Below are positions 17,777 through 26,558 of a stretch of 64,000 nt of DNA, in pieces. The stretch's first letter is position 1; every line of letters begins with the position of its first letter. The notes beneath the pieces were generated by a model that was not told where the DNA came from, ran no database searches, and was given only the letters and a program-made list of their open reading frames with translations. Location of the stretch: NCBI GenBank assembly GCA_964411125.1, contig CAYPJU010000020.1:22857-86856 (forward strand), in the 5' to 3' direction. Source of the DNA: JBFIHF01 sp964411125 (GTDB lineage: Bacteria > Myxococcota_A > Bradymonadia > Bradymonadales > Bradymonadaceae). Position numbers and translations under genes: made by a program.

Positions 17777-17900
17777 CGTCGCTCGTGATCGAGTCGGGCT
17801 AAGTGTGCGGGAAAGAGCGGCCATCGGCAAGCATTCCCCTTTCGTCTCGCCGCTCCCGACCACGCTTTCGCGGTGCCGTTGGACCGGCTATCCTCGGTCG

Positions 17901-19565
17901 ATGCGAAGAATCTCGGCGCTTCTGGTTCTCTTTTCGTTCGGCTGTATCTACGAGTCTGCGCACCAGGTGGAGTGCAGCGAGGAGGGGGCCCGGCTCGACG
18001 GTCGCATCTGCAGCGGAGGAATCTGGGTCGCCGATGGTCCCGTCGGGGCAGACGGTGGCACGGGGGACGCGCGCGGCGGGGGTGGCGGTGCCGACCTGGG
18101 ACTGCCGGACGCAGGCGCCCCAGATGGGGCGTTCGATCTCGGGAGCGGTGGCGACCTCGGAGAGGACGCGAGCATTGCAGATGCCGGGGTCGATGCTTCG
18201 GTGGAGATGGGAACGGACGGCGGGATCGACGCGGGCACGGACGGCGGGACGGACGCGGGGATGGACAGTGGCAGCGATGTCGGCATGGATGGTGGTGATG
18301 CGGACATGGGGGGCGGCGACGCGGACATGTGCGTCCCCGAGAGCGCTGCCGACCTGTGCGCGAGGCTCGGCTACGAATGCGGCGCGGTCGACGAGACCGA
18401 CAACTGTTTCGCGCTCCGCTCGGTCGACTGCGGCGCGTGCGGGGCCGATGCGTTCTGCCGCGGCGACTACACGTGCGAGTGCGATGCCGGTTTCGTCGGG
18501 GATGGGTTCACCTGCACGCCGACGCCGCTGGCGCTGTCGGTGCAGACCGTGACGGTCACGCTCGACGCCCTGGAAGGGAGCGACACGGCGACGCTCCCGA
18601 CGCCCCTGACGAACCCCGCGCAGGCGGTGCCTTTCGCGACATGGCGGCTCGCCGGTACCGGGCCGGAGATCTCGGAGCTGACGATCGACGTGACGATCGA
18701 CGACGCGAATACGATCACCGTCCGCCGGCGTCGAAACGATCTCGATGGAGCGGGGGTCGCCGTCGTGACGATCGTCGAGTTCGACCCCGCCCACGCAAAG
18801 GTCCAGAGCGGAGCCTACACGTTCGGCGGAACCTCGCACGCCGAGCCGATCACGGCCGTGGACCGGGCGAAATCGTTCGTCGTCTTCTATGCGCTGAACG
18901 ACAGCTTCACGAGCTGGCGCAAAGACGCTCTGATGGTCGCGGGGGACCTCGCTCCTTCGGGGGCCGCGGTAGCTTTCCAGCGAGACGACGACACCGCGGA
19001 CATCGAGGGGACGTACTACGTGGTCGAAGCGACCGGCAGCGCCTTCGCCGTTCGCCGCACGAACGGCTCGATCGCGCAGGGCTCTACCCAGACCGACCTC
19101 GGGGTCCCGCCGTCGTCCGCGTCATCGTCCGGGAGCCTGCTGCTCTATGCGCACTCGGCCTCGCACGGCGACGATACGCCGAGCCGTACGATGGTTGGAT
19201 GCGAGCTCGAATCGGCCACGAACGTGCGCTGCGCCCGCCGCTCGAACGACAGCTCGATCCCGGAGATTCGCGCCCAGATCGTCGACTTCGCGTCTTCGGT
19301 GTCGGTCTACCGCGGGAGCGCGGCGTTCGGCGACGGGGTCGACGCCGACAACGCTTCGATCGGGCAGACCGTCGGTGCTCGCGCGATGGCGTTCGGCGGG
19401 CACCTCGGCGCCGCGGGCGCCTGCGAGTCGGACTCCTCGTCAGACTTCGATTCCGAAGGGGCGTTCTTCACGCAGGAGATCGTCAACGGCGGCACCGAAG
19501 TCCGGCTCGAGCGGGACGAGGACGGCGGCGCCTCCACCGTATACTGGCAGGTCGTCGGCTGGTGA
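17901..19565 (+). CDS. Putative lipoprotein with Asp/Gly linker and EGF-like module
   Basis: The protein has 554 residues from the ATG at 17901; the long upstream frame is the antisense of the kinase gene. The N-terminus (MRRISALLVLFSFGC) is a plausible lipoprotein signal, though Phe at -2 is unusual. A low-complexity linker of about 90 residues (DAGTDGGTDAGMDSGSDVG) follows, as is common in myxobacterial exported proteins. Residues about 150-205 hold six cysteines and an EGF-like end (CRGDYTCECDAGFVGDGFTC). The last 350 residues look beta-rich, with two similar halves that may be tandem jelly-roll or H-type-lectin-like units. It ends 81 bases before the convergent kinase gene. The sequence TCCTCGGTCG just before the start resembles the core of the repeat family at 6.6 and 7.9 kb. 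Function unknown. Confidence 0.78.
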   Translation: MRRISALLVLFSFGCIYESAHQVECSEEGARLDGRICSGGIWVADGPVGADGGTGDARGGGGGADLGLPDAGAPDGAFDLGSGGDLGEDASIADAGVDASVEMGTDGGIDAGTDGGTDAGMDSGSDVGMDGGDADMGGGDADMCVPESAADLCARLGYECGAVDETDNCFALRSVDCGACGADAFCRGDYTCECDAGFVGDGFTCTPTPLALSVQTVTVTLDALEGSDTATLPTPLTNPAQAVPFATWRLAGTGPEISELTIDVTIDDANTITVRRRRNDLDGAGVAVVTIVEFDPAHAKVQSGAYTFGGTSHAEPITAVDRAKSFVVFYALNDSFTSWRKDALMVAGDLAPSGAAVAFQRDDDTADIEGTYYVVEATGSAFAVRRTNGSIAQGSTQTDLGVPPSSASSSGSLLLYAHSASHGDDTPSRTMVGCELESATNVRCARRSNDSSIPEIRAQIVDFASSVSVYRGSAAFGDGVDADNASIGQTVGARAMAFGGHLGAAGACESDSSSDFDSEGAFFTQEIVNGGTEVRLERDEDGGASTVYWQVVGW

Positions 19566-19646
19566 CGCGGCATCGTGGAGGAGGTTCGACGCAGGGTTCG
19601 TCGATGCCTCGTCCGTGAGGCGCGACGCGTTTAGTTGGCCAGCTTT

Positions 19647-21578
19647 CTAGCTACGGTCGAGGGTCGCGGCGATCGCGAAGCCGAAGCACCCGACGGCCCC
19701 CGAAAGAGCGAAGAGCTCCGGCGCCCACATCGGATTGAGCGCCGTGAGGATCGAGCCCCCGAAGAAGGCGAGGGACGGGATGATCATCCACCGGTAGAAG
19801 ATGACCGTCATCATGGACGCTCCGAGCGAGAAGACGAGGAGCTCCGCCGCGATCGCCGGGCCGAAGTCGGTCCCCGCCATCAGCGCGTAGACGCGGATCA
19901 TCAGCCCATACAGCCACATCAACCAGATCGAGACGAGGAGAAGGCGGTTGGCGCTGTTGGCGCGGAACGTCTTCCATCCGTACACCGTGATGCCGAGGAT
20001 CACCGGGAAGAACGCCAGAGAGGCGCTCATGTAGTAGGTCACGCCGATCTCGCCGCCCATCTCGCGGATCATCATCGGGATCGCCGCGACCCCGAGGAAT
20101 GCCGCTCCGACGATCCCCAGCAGGCCGGCCTTCTCTCTCAGGCCGACGGAGGCGTCGAACTCACGTGCGACGCCCCGCAGTTCGACGAGCTCTCGGGCGC
20201 GCTCCGCCTCCGCGCGTTCGACCTCGGCGATCCTTCGGTCGAGCGCTGCATCGGGTGCGGGGAGCTCTGCGACGAGGGCTCTGGCGCTCTGGTAGTTTCC
20301 GTCGGCGAGCTCGAACTCGATCATGGCGCGAAGCGTCCACTCCAGGCCTCGCTTCGCCTCCACGTTGTCCTGCCACACCTTGAGCGCTTGCATGAAGCCG
20401 AAGCGGGCCTCTCCGAAGCGTCGGTAGATCGCGATCCGATCCTCACCGTCGGTGAGCGCCTCGGACATTTTTGCCGCGCTCTCACCCGCCTCCTGCGTCA
20501 GGGTGTGGGAGGCTCGGTGGCCACGGAACTCCTCGATCGCGTCGATGAAGTCGAACGCCGAGGGATAGCGGTCTGCCGGGTCGCGCGCCGTGGCGCGCGC
20601 GATGATCTCTCGCAACTCGGACGGAACACTCTCCTCGAAGACGAAAGCGCCCCCTTCGTACGACGAACGCAACAGCTCGAAGAGAGTACGACCTCGGTGC
20701 GGAGCCCGTCCCGTCACGCAGTGATAGAGCACGGCGCCGAGCAGATAGATGTCGGTGAAGGCGCCGATCTTCGAGCCGTCGGCGAGCGTCATCTCGGGGG
20801 CGATGTAGGCCGGGGTGCCGCAGACGTGGTTCGCGTCGATCGACCGTGGGAGATGCGGCGAGTCGAACCCCGGCAGCGACACGGCGAGGCCCCAGTCGAG
20901 GAGATAGACCTCGCCGAACGAGCCGATCATCACGTTCTCGGGCTTGATGTCGCGGTGCAGGATCCCGCGGCTGTGGGCATAGGCGACCGCCTGGGCCACC
21001 CGCACCAGAACGTCGAGGTGGAAATCGAGAGGATGTGCGCTCGCGAGGAGCCTTCGCATCCCATGCGACTGCAGACCGTCTCGGTCCGCCGACAACGACG
21101 CCAACTCGTCGATCGTCGCCGCCTCGACGAACGCTTCCCACGGCGTCCCCTCGATGCGCTTCATCACGATGATCGGCTTCTCGTCGACGTCGCGGCCAAT
21201 GATGTGGACCGGCACGACGTTGGGGTGCTCGATCATCCCCATGACGCGTGCCTCTTGCAGCAGAGCGTCTTCGACCGAGCGGCTCGTCCGGTCGGGGAGC
21301 ACGGTCTTGATCGCGACTTCGCGGCCCAGCGCGCGCTGTTCCGCGAGCTGTACGAGCCCCATCCCCCCGCGGCCGAGCTCCTGCCGGACGCTGAAATGAG
21401 ACTCGTGGGTCTGATTGGGCAGGTGGTCGACGCGCAGGATGGGGAGGATGTCGCGGATCGTCTCGGTGGTGCCGACTTCGATCGCGAGGGTCGCCCCCGG
21501 GTCGGGCGCGACGGTAGCCTCGAGCCCCGACATTCCCATCGTCTTCCAGACGGCTTCGTATTCGGGGGTCTCGGCCAT
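19647..21578 (-). CDS. Ser/Thr protein kinase with polytopic C-terminal domain
   Basis: The ATG at 21578 (MAETPEYEAVWKTMGMSGLE) lies four bases after the stop of the exchanger gene and gives 643 residues. The kinase domain is at about residues 50-345: GRGGMGLVQL, VAIKTVL, HRDIKPENVMIG, LLDWGLAV (DWG in place of DFG, as in other bacterial kinases) and GTPAYIAPEM. A helical, coiled-coil-prone section follows at about residues 380-470. The last 150 residues have five or six hydrophobic segments. The tight coupling with a Na+/Ca2+ exchanger suggests the kinase either senses ion state through its membrane part or controls the exchanger. That link is inference. Confidence 0.9.
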   Translation of the reverse strand: MAETPEYEAVWKTMGMSGLEATVAPDPGATLAIEVGTTETIRDILPILRVDHLPNQTHESHFSVRQELGRGGMGLVQLAEQRALGREVAIKTVLPDRTSRSVEDALLQEARVMGMIEHPNVVPVHIIGRDVDEKPIIVMKRIEGTPWEAFVEAATIDELASLSADRDGLQSHGMRRLLASAHPLDFHLDVLVRVAQAVAYAHSRGILHRDIKPENVMIGSFGEVYLLDWGLAVSLPGFDSPHLPRSIDANHVCGTPAYIAPEMTLADGSKIGAFTDIYLLGAVLYHCVTGRAPHRGRTLFELLRSSYEGGAFVFEESVPSELREIIARATARDPADRYPSAFDFIDAIEEFRGHRASHTLTQEAGESAAKMSEALTDGEDRIAIYRRFGEARFGFMQALKVWQDNVEAKRGLEWTLRAMIEFELADGNYQSARALVAELPAPDAALDRRIAEVERAEAERARELVELRGVAREFDASVGLREKAGLLGIVGAAFLGVAAIPMMIREMGGEIGVTYYMSASLAFFPVILGITVYGWKTFRANSANRLLLVSIWLMWLYGLMIRVYALMAGTDFGPAIAAELLVFSLGASMMTVIFYRWMIIPSLAFFGGSILTALNPMWAPELFALSGAVGCFGFAIAATLDRS

Positions 21579-21582
21579 CGTG

Positions 21583-22542
21583 CTACCTGAGGAAGAGCCA
21601 GGCCATGTAGCTGAAGTAGATACCGAGGAGGAGGACGCCTTCGCCACGTCCCACGGTGCTGCGGGTCCACATCAGCGGCCAGCACAAGAGCGTCACGGCC
21701 GCCATCACCCACAGGTCCCACTCGATCGCCGCGTCACCGACCGCGATCGAGGCGATCGCGGAGACCGCTCCCAGGACGAGGAGCGAGTTGAAGACGTTGG
21801 ACCCGATGACGTTGCCGACCGAAATGTCGGACTCCCCCTTGGCCGCTGCGACGGTCGACGTCGCGAGCTCCGGGAGGCTGGTACCAATCGCCACGATCGA
21901 AATGCCGATGATGAGCGGCGGTACGCCCAGCATCGTCGCGATCGAGACGGCCGAGTCGACCATCAAGTACGCGCCGCCGGTCAGGCCGACGATCCCCACC
22001 ACGATCATCATCAGGTCTTTGGGGACAGAACCACCGTCGCCGGCGACCTCCGCGACCTCGTCAGCGACGCCCGAAGTGCCGTTCTCCTGCATCTCCATGC
22101 GGGCGATGATGAACATGTAGATGAGATAGAGCGCCATCAGGACGAGCAGGATGCCGCCGTCGAAGCGCGACAGGACCCCGTCGTGGGCGACCGCGATGAG
22201 AACCATCGTCGCGAACACCATCACGGGATACTCGCGTTTGATGATGTTCGCATGGATCTCGATCGGACGGATCACCGCCGCGGTCCCGATGATCAGGGCG
22301 AGGTTCGCGATGTTCGAGCCGATGATGTTGCCGACGGAGATGTCGTCGCTGTCGGTATAGACGGCGGCGAGGCTCACGACGAGCTCCGGGGCGCTGGTGC
22401 CGAATGCGACCACCGTGCACCCCACGACGAGCGGCGTGATCCCGAACCCGAGCGCGATGCGGCTCGCGCCGGCGACGAGCCATTCGGCTCCGTAGTAGAG
22501 GAGAACGAGTCCGATGAGGAATGTTACGGCGTCAAACAGCAT
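21583..22542 (-). CDS. CaCA-family Na+/Ca2+ exchanger
   Basis: The 319-residue product has about ten membrane segments arranged as two repeats, each with the alpha motif of the CaCA family. Repeat 1 carries VVAFGTSAPELVVSL and GNIIGSNIANLALI. Repeat 2 carries IVAIGTSLPELATST and GNVIGSNVFNSLLV. The Glu of each TSxPE and the Asn/Ser pairs are the Ca2+ and Na+ ligands in the family. Length matches the bacterial YrbG type. The start at 22542 (MLFDAVTFLIG) is chosen because it puts the first membrane segment at the N-terminus; a start nine residues upstream is possible. It exports Ca2+ or related cations in exchange for Na+ or H+. The following kinase gene is four bases away. Confidence 0.93.
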   Translation of the reverse strand: MLFDAVTFLIGLVLLYYGAEWLVAGASRIALGFGITPLVVGCTVVAFGTSAPELVVSLAAVYTDSDDISVGNIIGSNIANLALIIGTAAVIRPIEIHANIIKREYPVMVFATMVLIAVAHDGVLSRFDGGILLVLMALYLIYMFIIARMEMQENGTSGVADEVAEVAGDGGSVPKDLMMIVVGIVGLTGGAYLMVDSAVSIATMLGVPPLIIGISIVAIGTSLPELATSTVAAAKGESDISVGNVIGSNVFNSLLVLGAVSAIASIAVGDAAIEWDLWVMAAVTLLCWPLMWTRSTVGRGEGVLLLGIYFSYMAWLFLR

Positions 22543-22653
22543 GCCCGTCCGGCGAGATGAAGTGGCCACCCGTTGTAGTGGCAGGGGCCCAATCGGTCAA
22601 TTTCAGCAGCGGGGGCCGCGCAGCTCGCCCTCGTCGTGGGCCGAGGTGCCCGC

Positions 22654-23322
22654 TTACTTCGCGGAGTGCTCGGCCGGCTGGGCGACGTCCGAGTCCGCGG
22701 TGTCTTCGTCCACCGTCAGGCCGCCGAAGACGACCTCGTCGGAGATCCCGAGCTCGGTGTCGTCGCCGAGGGCGACTTCGTGGCCCATGGTGGCGCGCTG
22801 ACGGTTGATGGTGTCGGCGAGGACGACGGGATGATTCGAGGCGATGACGACCTTCTTCAGACGCCCGTTCGGCTTCGAGCGATAGTGGATCCGCACCGCT
22901 TTCCCTTCGTCGCCCACCATGTTGTAGGCCCACGACTGGTCCAGGATCGAGTAGCGAATCCCGTACCCGCCGTAGTGCCAGATGTTGTATCTGACCGCCT
23001 CGCAGTGCTCGATTCCCTCGATCGGAATCGTCGGTCCGAACGGACCCGACTGCACCTGGACGTCGTTTCGAGTCACGGTGACCCGCAGCGAGGTGACGAG
23101 CGCGAGGACCATCGTGGCGAAGAGGACGGCCAGCACCGGGCCGATCGCGGCGACGAGCGAGCCGGCGGAGAAGACGGCGCTCACGAGCGCGAAGAGCATC
23201 AGGAGCGCCATGAGCCCCACGATCCACTTCGACATCGTCATCTTGTCGCGGTGGAGAACCTCGTCGGCCTCCCCCATGTAACCCGCCTCGTAGGCATCGG
23301 GCTCGCGGCGAAGGTCGCTCAT
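22654..23322 (-). CDS. Membrane protein with bacterial PH-like domain
   Basis: The product has 222 residues. Two hydrophobic segments near residues 33-52 and 55-75 precede a beta-rich domain. That domain carries the pattern RVTVTRNDVQVQSGPFG, an IPIEGIEHCEAVRYN strand pair, and WHYGGYGIRYSILDQSWAYN, which resembles the GGxGIR...AY.V.G signature of bacterial PH-like/DUF3093-type proteins. The C-terminus is acidic and probably disordered. The start is four bases after the stop of the vWA lipoprotein gene, so the two are likely co-transcribed. A possible role is membrane-surface binding or scaffolding; the family has no firm biochemical function. Confidence 0.78.
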   Translation of the reverse strand: MSDLRREPDAYEAGYMGEADEVLHRDKMTMSKWIVGLMALLMLFALVSAVFSAGSLVAAIGPVLAVLFATMVLALVTSLRVTVTRNDVQVQSGPFGPTIPIEGIEHCEAVRYNIWHYGGYGIRYSILDQSWAYNMVGDEGKAVRIHYRSKPNGRLKKVVIASNHPVVLADTINRQRATMGHEVALGDDTELGISDEVVFGGLTVDEDTADSDVAQPAEHSAK

Positions 23323-23326
23323 GTGC

Positions 23327-25225
23327 TCATTTTCCCATGCGGAGGATCGCGCGATTGTCGACGTCGACCGAGTCGAGCGGCCCGGTGAGGACCGCGCCCA
23401 GGTCGCTGACACCGAGTGCGCCGAGGAAGACGCCCGAGAGGTTGTAGTAGCCGTCGGGGAAATCGTTCGATTCGAGCGCGGCGAAGTCCGCCTCGATCGA
23501 GAACTGTCCGTTCACCGTGCTGGCGAGCGCGCCGAAGTATGGGCGGAGCTGCTCGGGACGTCGAACGTACATGTAGTTTCCGCCCGTCTGGCAGGCGAGG
23601 TCGGCGAGCTCGTCGATCGGGCCGAGGTAGCCCTCGGCGTCGTACTCCGGCAGGCAGAACTGGTTCGAGGTCTCGGTCACGGTTCCGCCTGCCGCTTCGG
23701 CGTAGACGGTGGCGGCGCGGCACGTCTCGTGCGACTGGCAGTTGCCGTCGTTGGCACACGCCGGCGCCGACGCGCACGACGCGTCGCCCTGACAGTTGTC
23801 GTTGCCCGCCCAGTAGGTCGGGAGGTCGCGGATGAGGCTCGGGTCCGTCTGGGCGTCGAGGTGAACGATGTAGATGCGTAGCCCCACCTGTTTCGCCGCG
23901 TCCACGACCATGTCGAACGTCGCCTCGGGATCCCACACTTCGTTGGGGCCGTCGGTGAAGACGTAGAGGAACTTCTCGTGACCCTCGTAGCCGTCGATCC
24001 CGAAGTCCTTGTCGATCATGGCGAGGATCGACTGGTAGAGGTTCGCCGGCTTGGGGACCGGGTTGGGCATCGCGTCGATGAGCGCGGTGCCCGACGACAG
24101 GTCGGTGGTGAAGTGATCGGTCAGCTCGCGCTCGTTGATGAGGGGCCGCGCCTCGGCGGAGACCTGACCCGCATACCACCACACGGTGACGGCGGTGTTC
24201 GACCCGTCGGCGACCGAGGCGAGGTTGAGGAGAAACGTCTGCGCCGCCTCGCGGTGCTTCCGCAGCGGATCGGAAGCGCGGGCCGGGTCGGTCAGCAGGT
24301 CCTTCTCGCCGGTCTCGTCGAAGAGGCCGCCGCTCGCCGTGGGGAGGCGCCCTTCGAGGAGCGCGGTATTCTCGATGAGGAGCCCGACGAGCTGCTGCTG
24401 TTCGTCGTTCACGCCCGGCTCGACGTCCATGCGCACGGTCTGGGGGACGAACGTGACGGGGCTCTGCCGCGTGCATTGCAGCGGCGCCCCGGGGAGCCCC
24501 GCGCTCGCGCACTTGAAGTCGCCCGAGCAGTCCGCGTCGCTCGAGCAGACCTCGTCGGTGAGGACCGAGACGCGCGGACGACGGACGATCAACGTCCCCG
24601 AATCGAGGGTGAGCCCCGGTTGAACGGGAACGCCGTTGATGAGGTCACCGGCTACGAGGGGGATGACGTCGGTGGTCGGGAACATGAAGGGGATGCGCTG
24701 CCGGGGGCCCGGATCTTCGCAATCGACCGGGACGGGAGGCAACACCTGAATGCTGACGGGGGTGCGCTCGACCCCCTGGTAGGGCGGCGTGCAGCCGCCG
24801 TCGTCCCCGATCCAGAACCAGCATTCGTCGCGGTCCTCCGGGTCGCACTGCGCGTAGTCGGCGAAGCACGTCTCGAAGGCGCCGACGGTCGCGCATGCCT
24901 GAACCTCGGCGAGCTTCGCGCTGCAAGTGCCGGCGTTGGGGACCTGACGAATCTCCGAACCACTGCACTCCACCTCCTGGGCGCCGCCGGCGGCGGTGAC
25001 CGCCTCTTCGCAGAGCGCGAAGCGCTGCGCGTCGGAGAGGTCCACGATGGCGGTTTCGTCGGTGATCTCCTCCACCCCGGGATCGGCGTCGGGGGTCGCG
25101 TCGGTCATCCCCATGTCGGGTTGGGGTCCGTTGTTGCTCGCGCCGTTGTTGGGGGCACCGTTGTTCTTCGGGCCGCAGGCGATTGCGAGCGAGAGGGCGG
25201 AGAGTAGGACGAGTTTTCGAGGCAT
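23327..25225 (-). CDS. vWA-domain lipoprotein with altered metal site
   Basis: The ATG at 25225 gives 632 residues with a clear lipobox (LSALSLAIAC). An Asn/Gly-rich linker follows. The region about residues 60-190 has cysteine pairs (CSAKLAEVQACATVGAFETC). A von Willebrand factor A-like core covers about residues 280-600, with GTALIDAMPNP, FLYVFTDGPNEVWDPE and RIYIVHLDA as strand markers. Where vWA proteins carry DxSxS (the MIDAS metal site), the aligned stretch reads LIENTALLEGR, so metal binding as in classical vWA proteins is doubtful. A Cys-rich insert (CQGDASCASAPACANDGNC) interrupts the domain. It is expected at the periplasmic face of an envelope membrane, co-transcribed with the PH-like protein. 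Ligand is unknown. Confidence 0.82.
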   Translation of the reverse strand: MPRKLVLLSALSLAIACGPKNNGAPNNGASNNGPQPDMGMTDATPDADPGVEEITDETAIVDLSDAQRFALCEEAVTAAGGAQEVECSGSEIRQVPNAGTCSAKLAEVQACATVGAFETCFADYAQCDPEDRDECWFWIGDDGGCTPPYQGVERTPVSIQVLPPVPVDCEDPGPRQRIPFMFPTTDVIPLVAGDLINGVPVQPGLTLDSGTLIVRRPRVSVLTDEVCSSDADCSGDFKCASAGLPGAPLQCTRQSPVTFVPQTVRMDVEPGVNDEQQQLVGLLIENTALLEGRLPTASGGLFDETGEKDLLTDPARASDPLRKHREAAQTFLLNLASVADGSNTAVTVWWYAGQVSAEARPLINERELTDHFTTDLSSGTALIDAMPNPVPKPANLYQSILAMIDKDFGIDGYEGHEKFLYVFTDGPNEVWDPEATFDMVVDAAKQVGLRIYIVHLDAQTDPSLIRDLPTYWAGNDNCQGDASCASAPACANDGNCQSHETCRAATVYAEAAGGTVTETSNQFCLPEYDAEGYLGPIDELADLACQTGGNYMYVRRPEQLRPYFGALASTVNGQFSIEADFAALESNDFPDGYYNLSGVFLGALGVSDLGAVLTGPLDSVDVDNRAILRMGK

Positions 25226-25378
25226 GTCGCGCTCCGGCGCAGGTTCAGGTGGCGGAGGATACCCATCCGGTTCGCCCACTACAACCGCTGCACGCGATCG
25301 GCGCACTCCCCTGAGGGCTGCGTCGACGCGGGGTGGGCGGGAGGGGCCCGTCGGCCTCGCCCAGAGCCACAGGGAGGG

Positions 25379-26290
25379 CTACTTGGAATTGCGTTCGCGG
25401 AAGAAGAGCTTGATGCGAGAGCCGGTGCGGACACGCACGATCTTCTTCTCCGAGGTCGACCCGGTCTCGTACTGGACCTGCACTTCGTGCCGACCGTTCT
25501 CGAGCTCCACGGTGCCAGGCGTCTTCTCGCCGGTCGCGTTGCCGTCGACGATCACCGTCCCACCTGGCTTGGAGTAGACGGTGATGCGGCCAGGAGCCTT
25601 GGGATCGGGCTTCTCAGCCTTCTTCTTCTGCTCCTGCTTCTCCTGCTTCTGCACTTTCGCGGCCGGCTTGGGAGGTGGCGGCGCGCCCGCCTGGTACCCG
25701 GAGAGCTCCACGATCAAGAGGCGCGTCTCGTAAGGGCGCAGGTGGATTCGATACTCCTTTGCCTTGCCGCCGAAGGTGACGAGCACGGTGTAGGGTCCGC
25801 CGGCCGGGAGGACCATCCCCTCCGGTGCGCCCGGCTCGAAGTATTCCGGGTACTTGAGGCCGTTCACGGTGACGTCGGCCTTCTCGAAGTTCGTGACGAC
25901 CTGCAGCACCGCAGCCTTCCACTCCTGCCGTTTCGCGGTCGGCTTCGGTTTCGGTTTCGGAGCCGGTTTCTCGAGCCGAGGAGGTTCCGGCTCGGCGGCC
26001 TCGGGCTCGTCGGGTTCTGCGGTCTCGACCTCTTCGACCTCCTCGGTCGCTTCCGGGGCCTCGTCGTCACCCGCCTTCTGTCCCACCTCGAGTTCGGGCC
26101 CCGACTCGTCCGGGACGGTCGCTTCCGTCACCGTTTCGACGGGGGTGAAGGCCGCGGTCGCCTCGGGCTTCTCAGGGCTCGAACGGTCGCATCCGAGCGC
26201 GAGGAGGCTCACGAACATCAACAAAGCTACGGTAAACAGCCAGGTTGAAGGTGAGGTCCGATTCATTGTCGACATTTTTTCGAGCTTCAT
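25379..26290 (-). CDS. PEGA-domain lipoprotein
   Basis: The start at 26290 is chosen because GGAG lies five bases upstream; ATGs at 26275 and 26266 lack a ribosome site. The 303-residue product has a signal and lipobox (FVSLLALGC). An acidic Pro/Glu linker, then a KPKPKPTAKRQ stretch, lead to a beta-rich middle (PYTVLVTFGGKAKEYRIHLR). After a Lys/Gln segment (KVQKQEKQEQKKKAEK), the final 65 residues form a PEGA domain: GRITVYSKPGGTVIVDGNAT, TPGTVELENGRHEV. PEGA domains occur on surface-linked proteins and often sit beside kinases. Here the gene leads the minus-strand set that runs to the vWA lipoprotein, PH-like protein, exchanger and kinase, though 153 bases separate it from the next gene. 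Confidence 0.85.
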   Translation of the reverse strand: MKLEKMSTMNRTSPSTWLFTVALLMFVSLLALGCDRSSPEKPEATAAFTPVETVTEATVPDESGPELEVGQKAGDDEAPEATEEVEEVETAEPDEPEAAEPEPPRLEKPAPKPKPKPTAKRQEWKAAVLQVVTNFEKADVTVNGLKYPEYFEPGAPEGMVLPAGGPYTVLVTFGGKAKEYRIHLRPYETRLLIVELSGYQAGAPPPPKPAAKVQKQEKQEQKKKAEKPDPKAPGRITVYSKPGGTVIVDGNATGEKTPGTVELENGRHEVQVQYETGSTSEKKIVRVRTGSRIKLFFRERNSK

Positions 26291-26431
26291 GACCGCTCCA
26301 CTGTACGCGCCACGAGAACAGTCCGCCAGTTCGGCAGATTCCATCGGCGCTCGCAGGACCCCGGCGAAACCTCTCGGAGGCGTCGGCGTCTCAGGTGAGA
26401 CGTGGCTGACGGCATTTTATTGGCCAGCCGT

Positions 26432-26445
26432 TTAACAAACGTTAA
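26432..26445. promoter_or_regulatory. Palindromic operator 1 of the tetR-RND operon
   Basis: TTAACAAACGTTAA is an interrupted palindrome typical of a TetR-family binding site. It is the first of three sites placed exactly 35 bases apart upstream of tetR. Confidence 0.75.
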
Positions 26446-26466
26446 AGATAGTCTTTGCGATCGTGA

Positions 26467-26480
26467 TTAACGTTTGTTAA
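26467..26480. promoter_or_regulatory. Palindromic operator 2 of the tetR-RND operon
   Basis: TTAACGTTTGTTAA is the exact reverse complement of operator 1. A weak promoter may overlap it (TTGCGA at 26455, 17-base spacer, TAAACA at 26478), in which case a bound repressor would block transcription. Confidence 0.75.
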
Positions 26481-26501
26481 ACAGTGAGCCGTGTCGAGCG
26501 T

Positions 26502-26515
26502 TTAACGAGCGTTAA
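26502..26515. promoter_or_regulatory. Palindromic operator 3 of the tetR-RND operon
   Basis: TTAACGAGCGTTAA keeps the TTAAC/GTTAA arms with a different centre. It lies 43 bases before the tetR start, 35 bases after operator 2. Confidence 0.72.
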
Positions 26516-26558
26516 GTAGCTCGTAGCGTTCGAATCGAAACAGCGAGGGCGTCGAGGG

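Noticed and set aside
19605..19621. Hairpin GCCTC/GAGGC between the EGF-like lipoprotein and kinase genes
   Set aside because: The stem is only five bases and no T tract follows.
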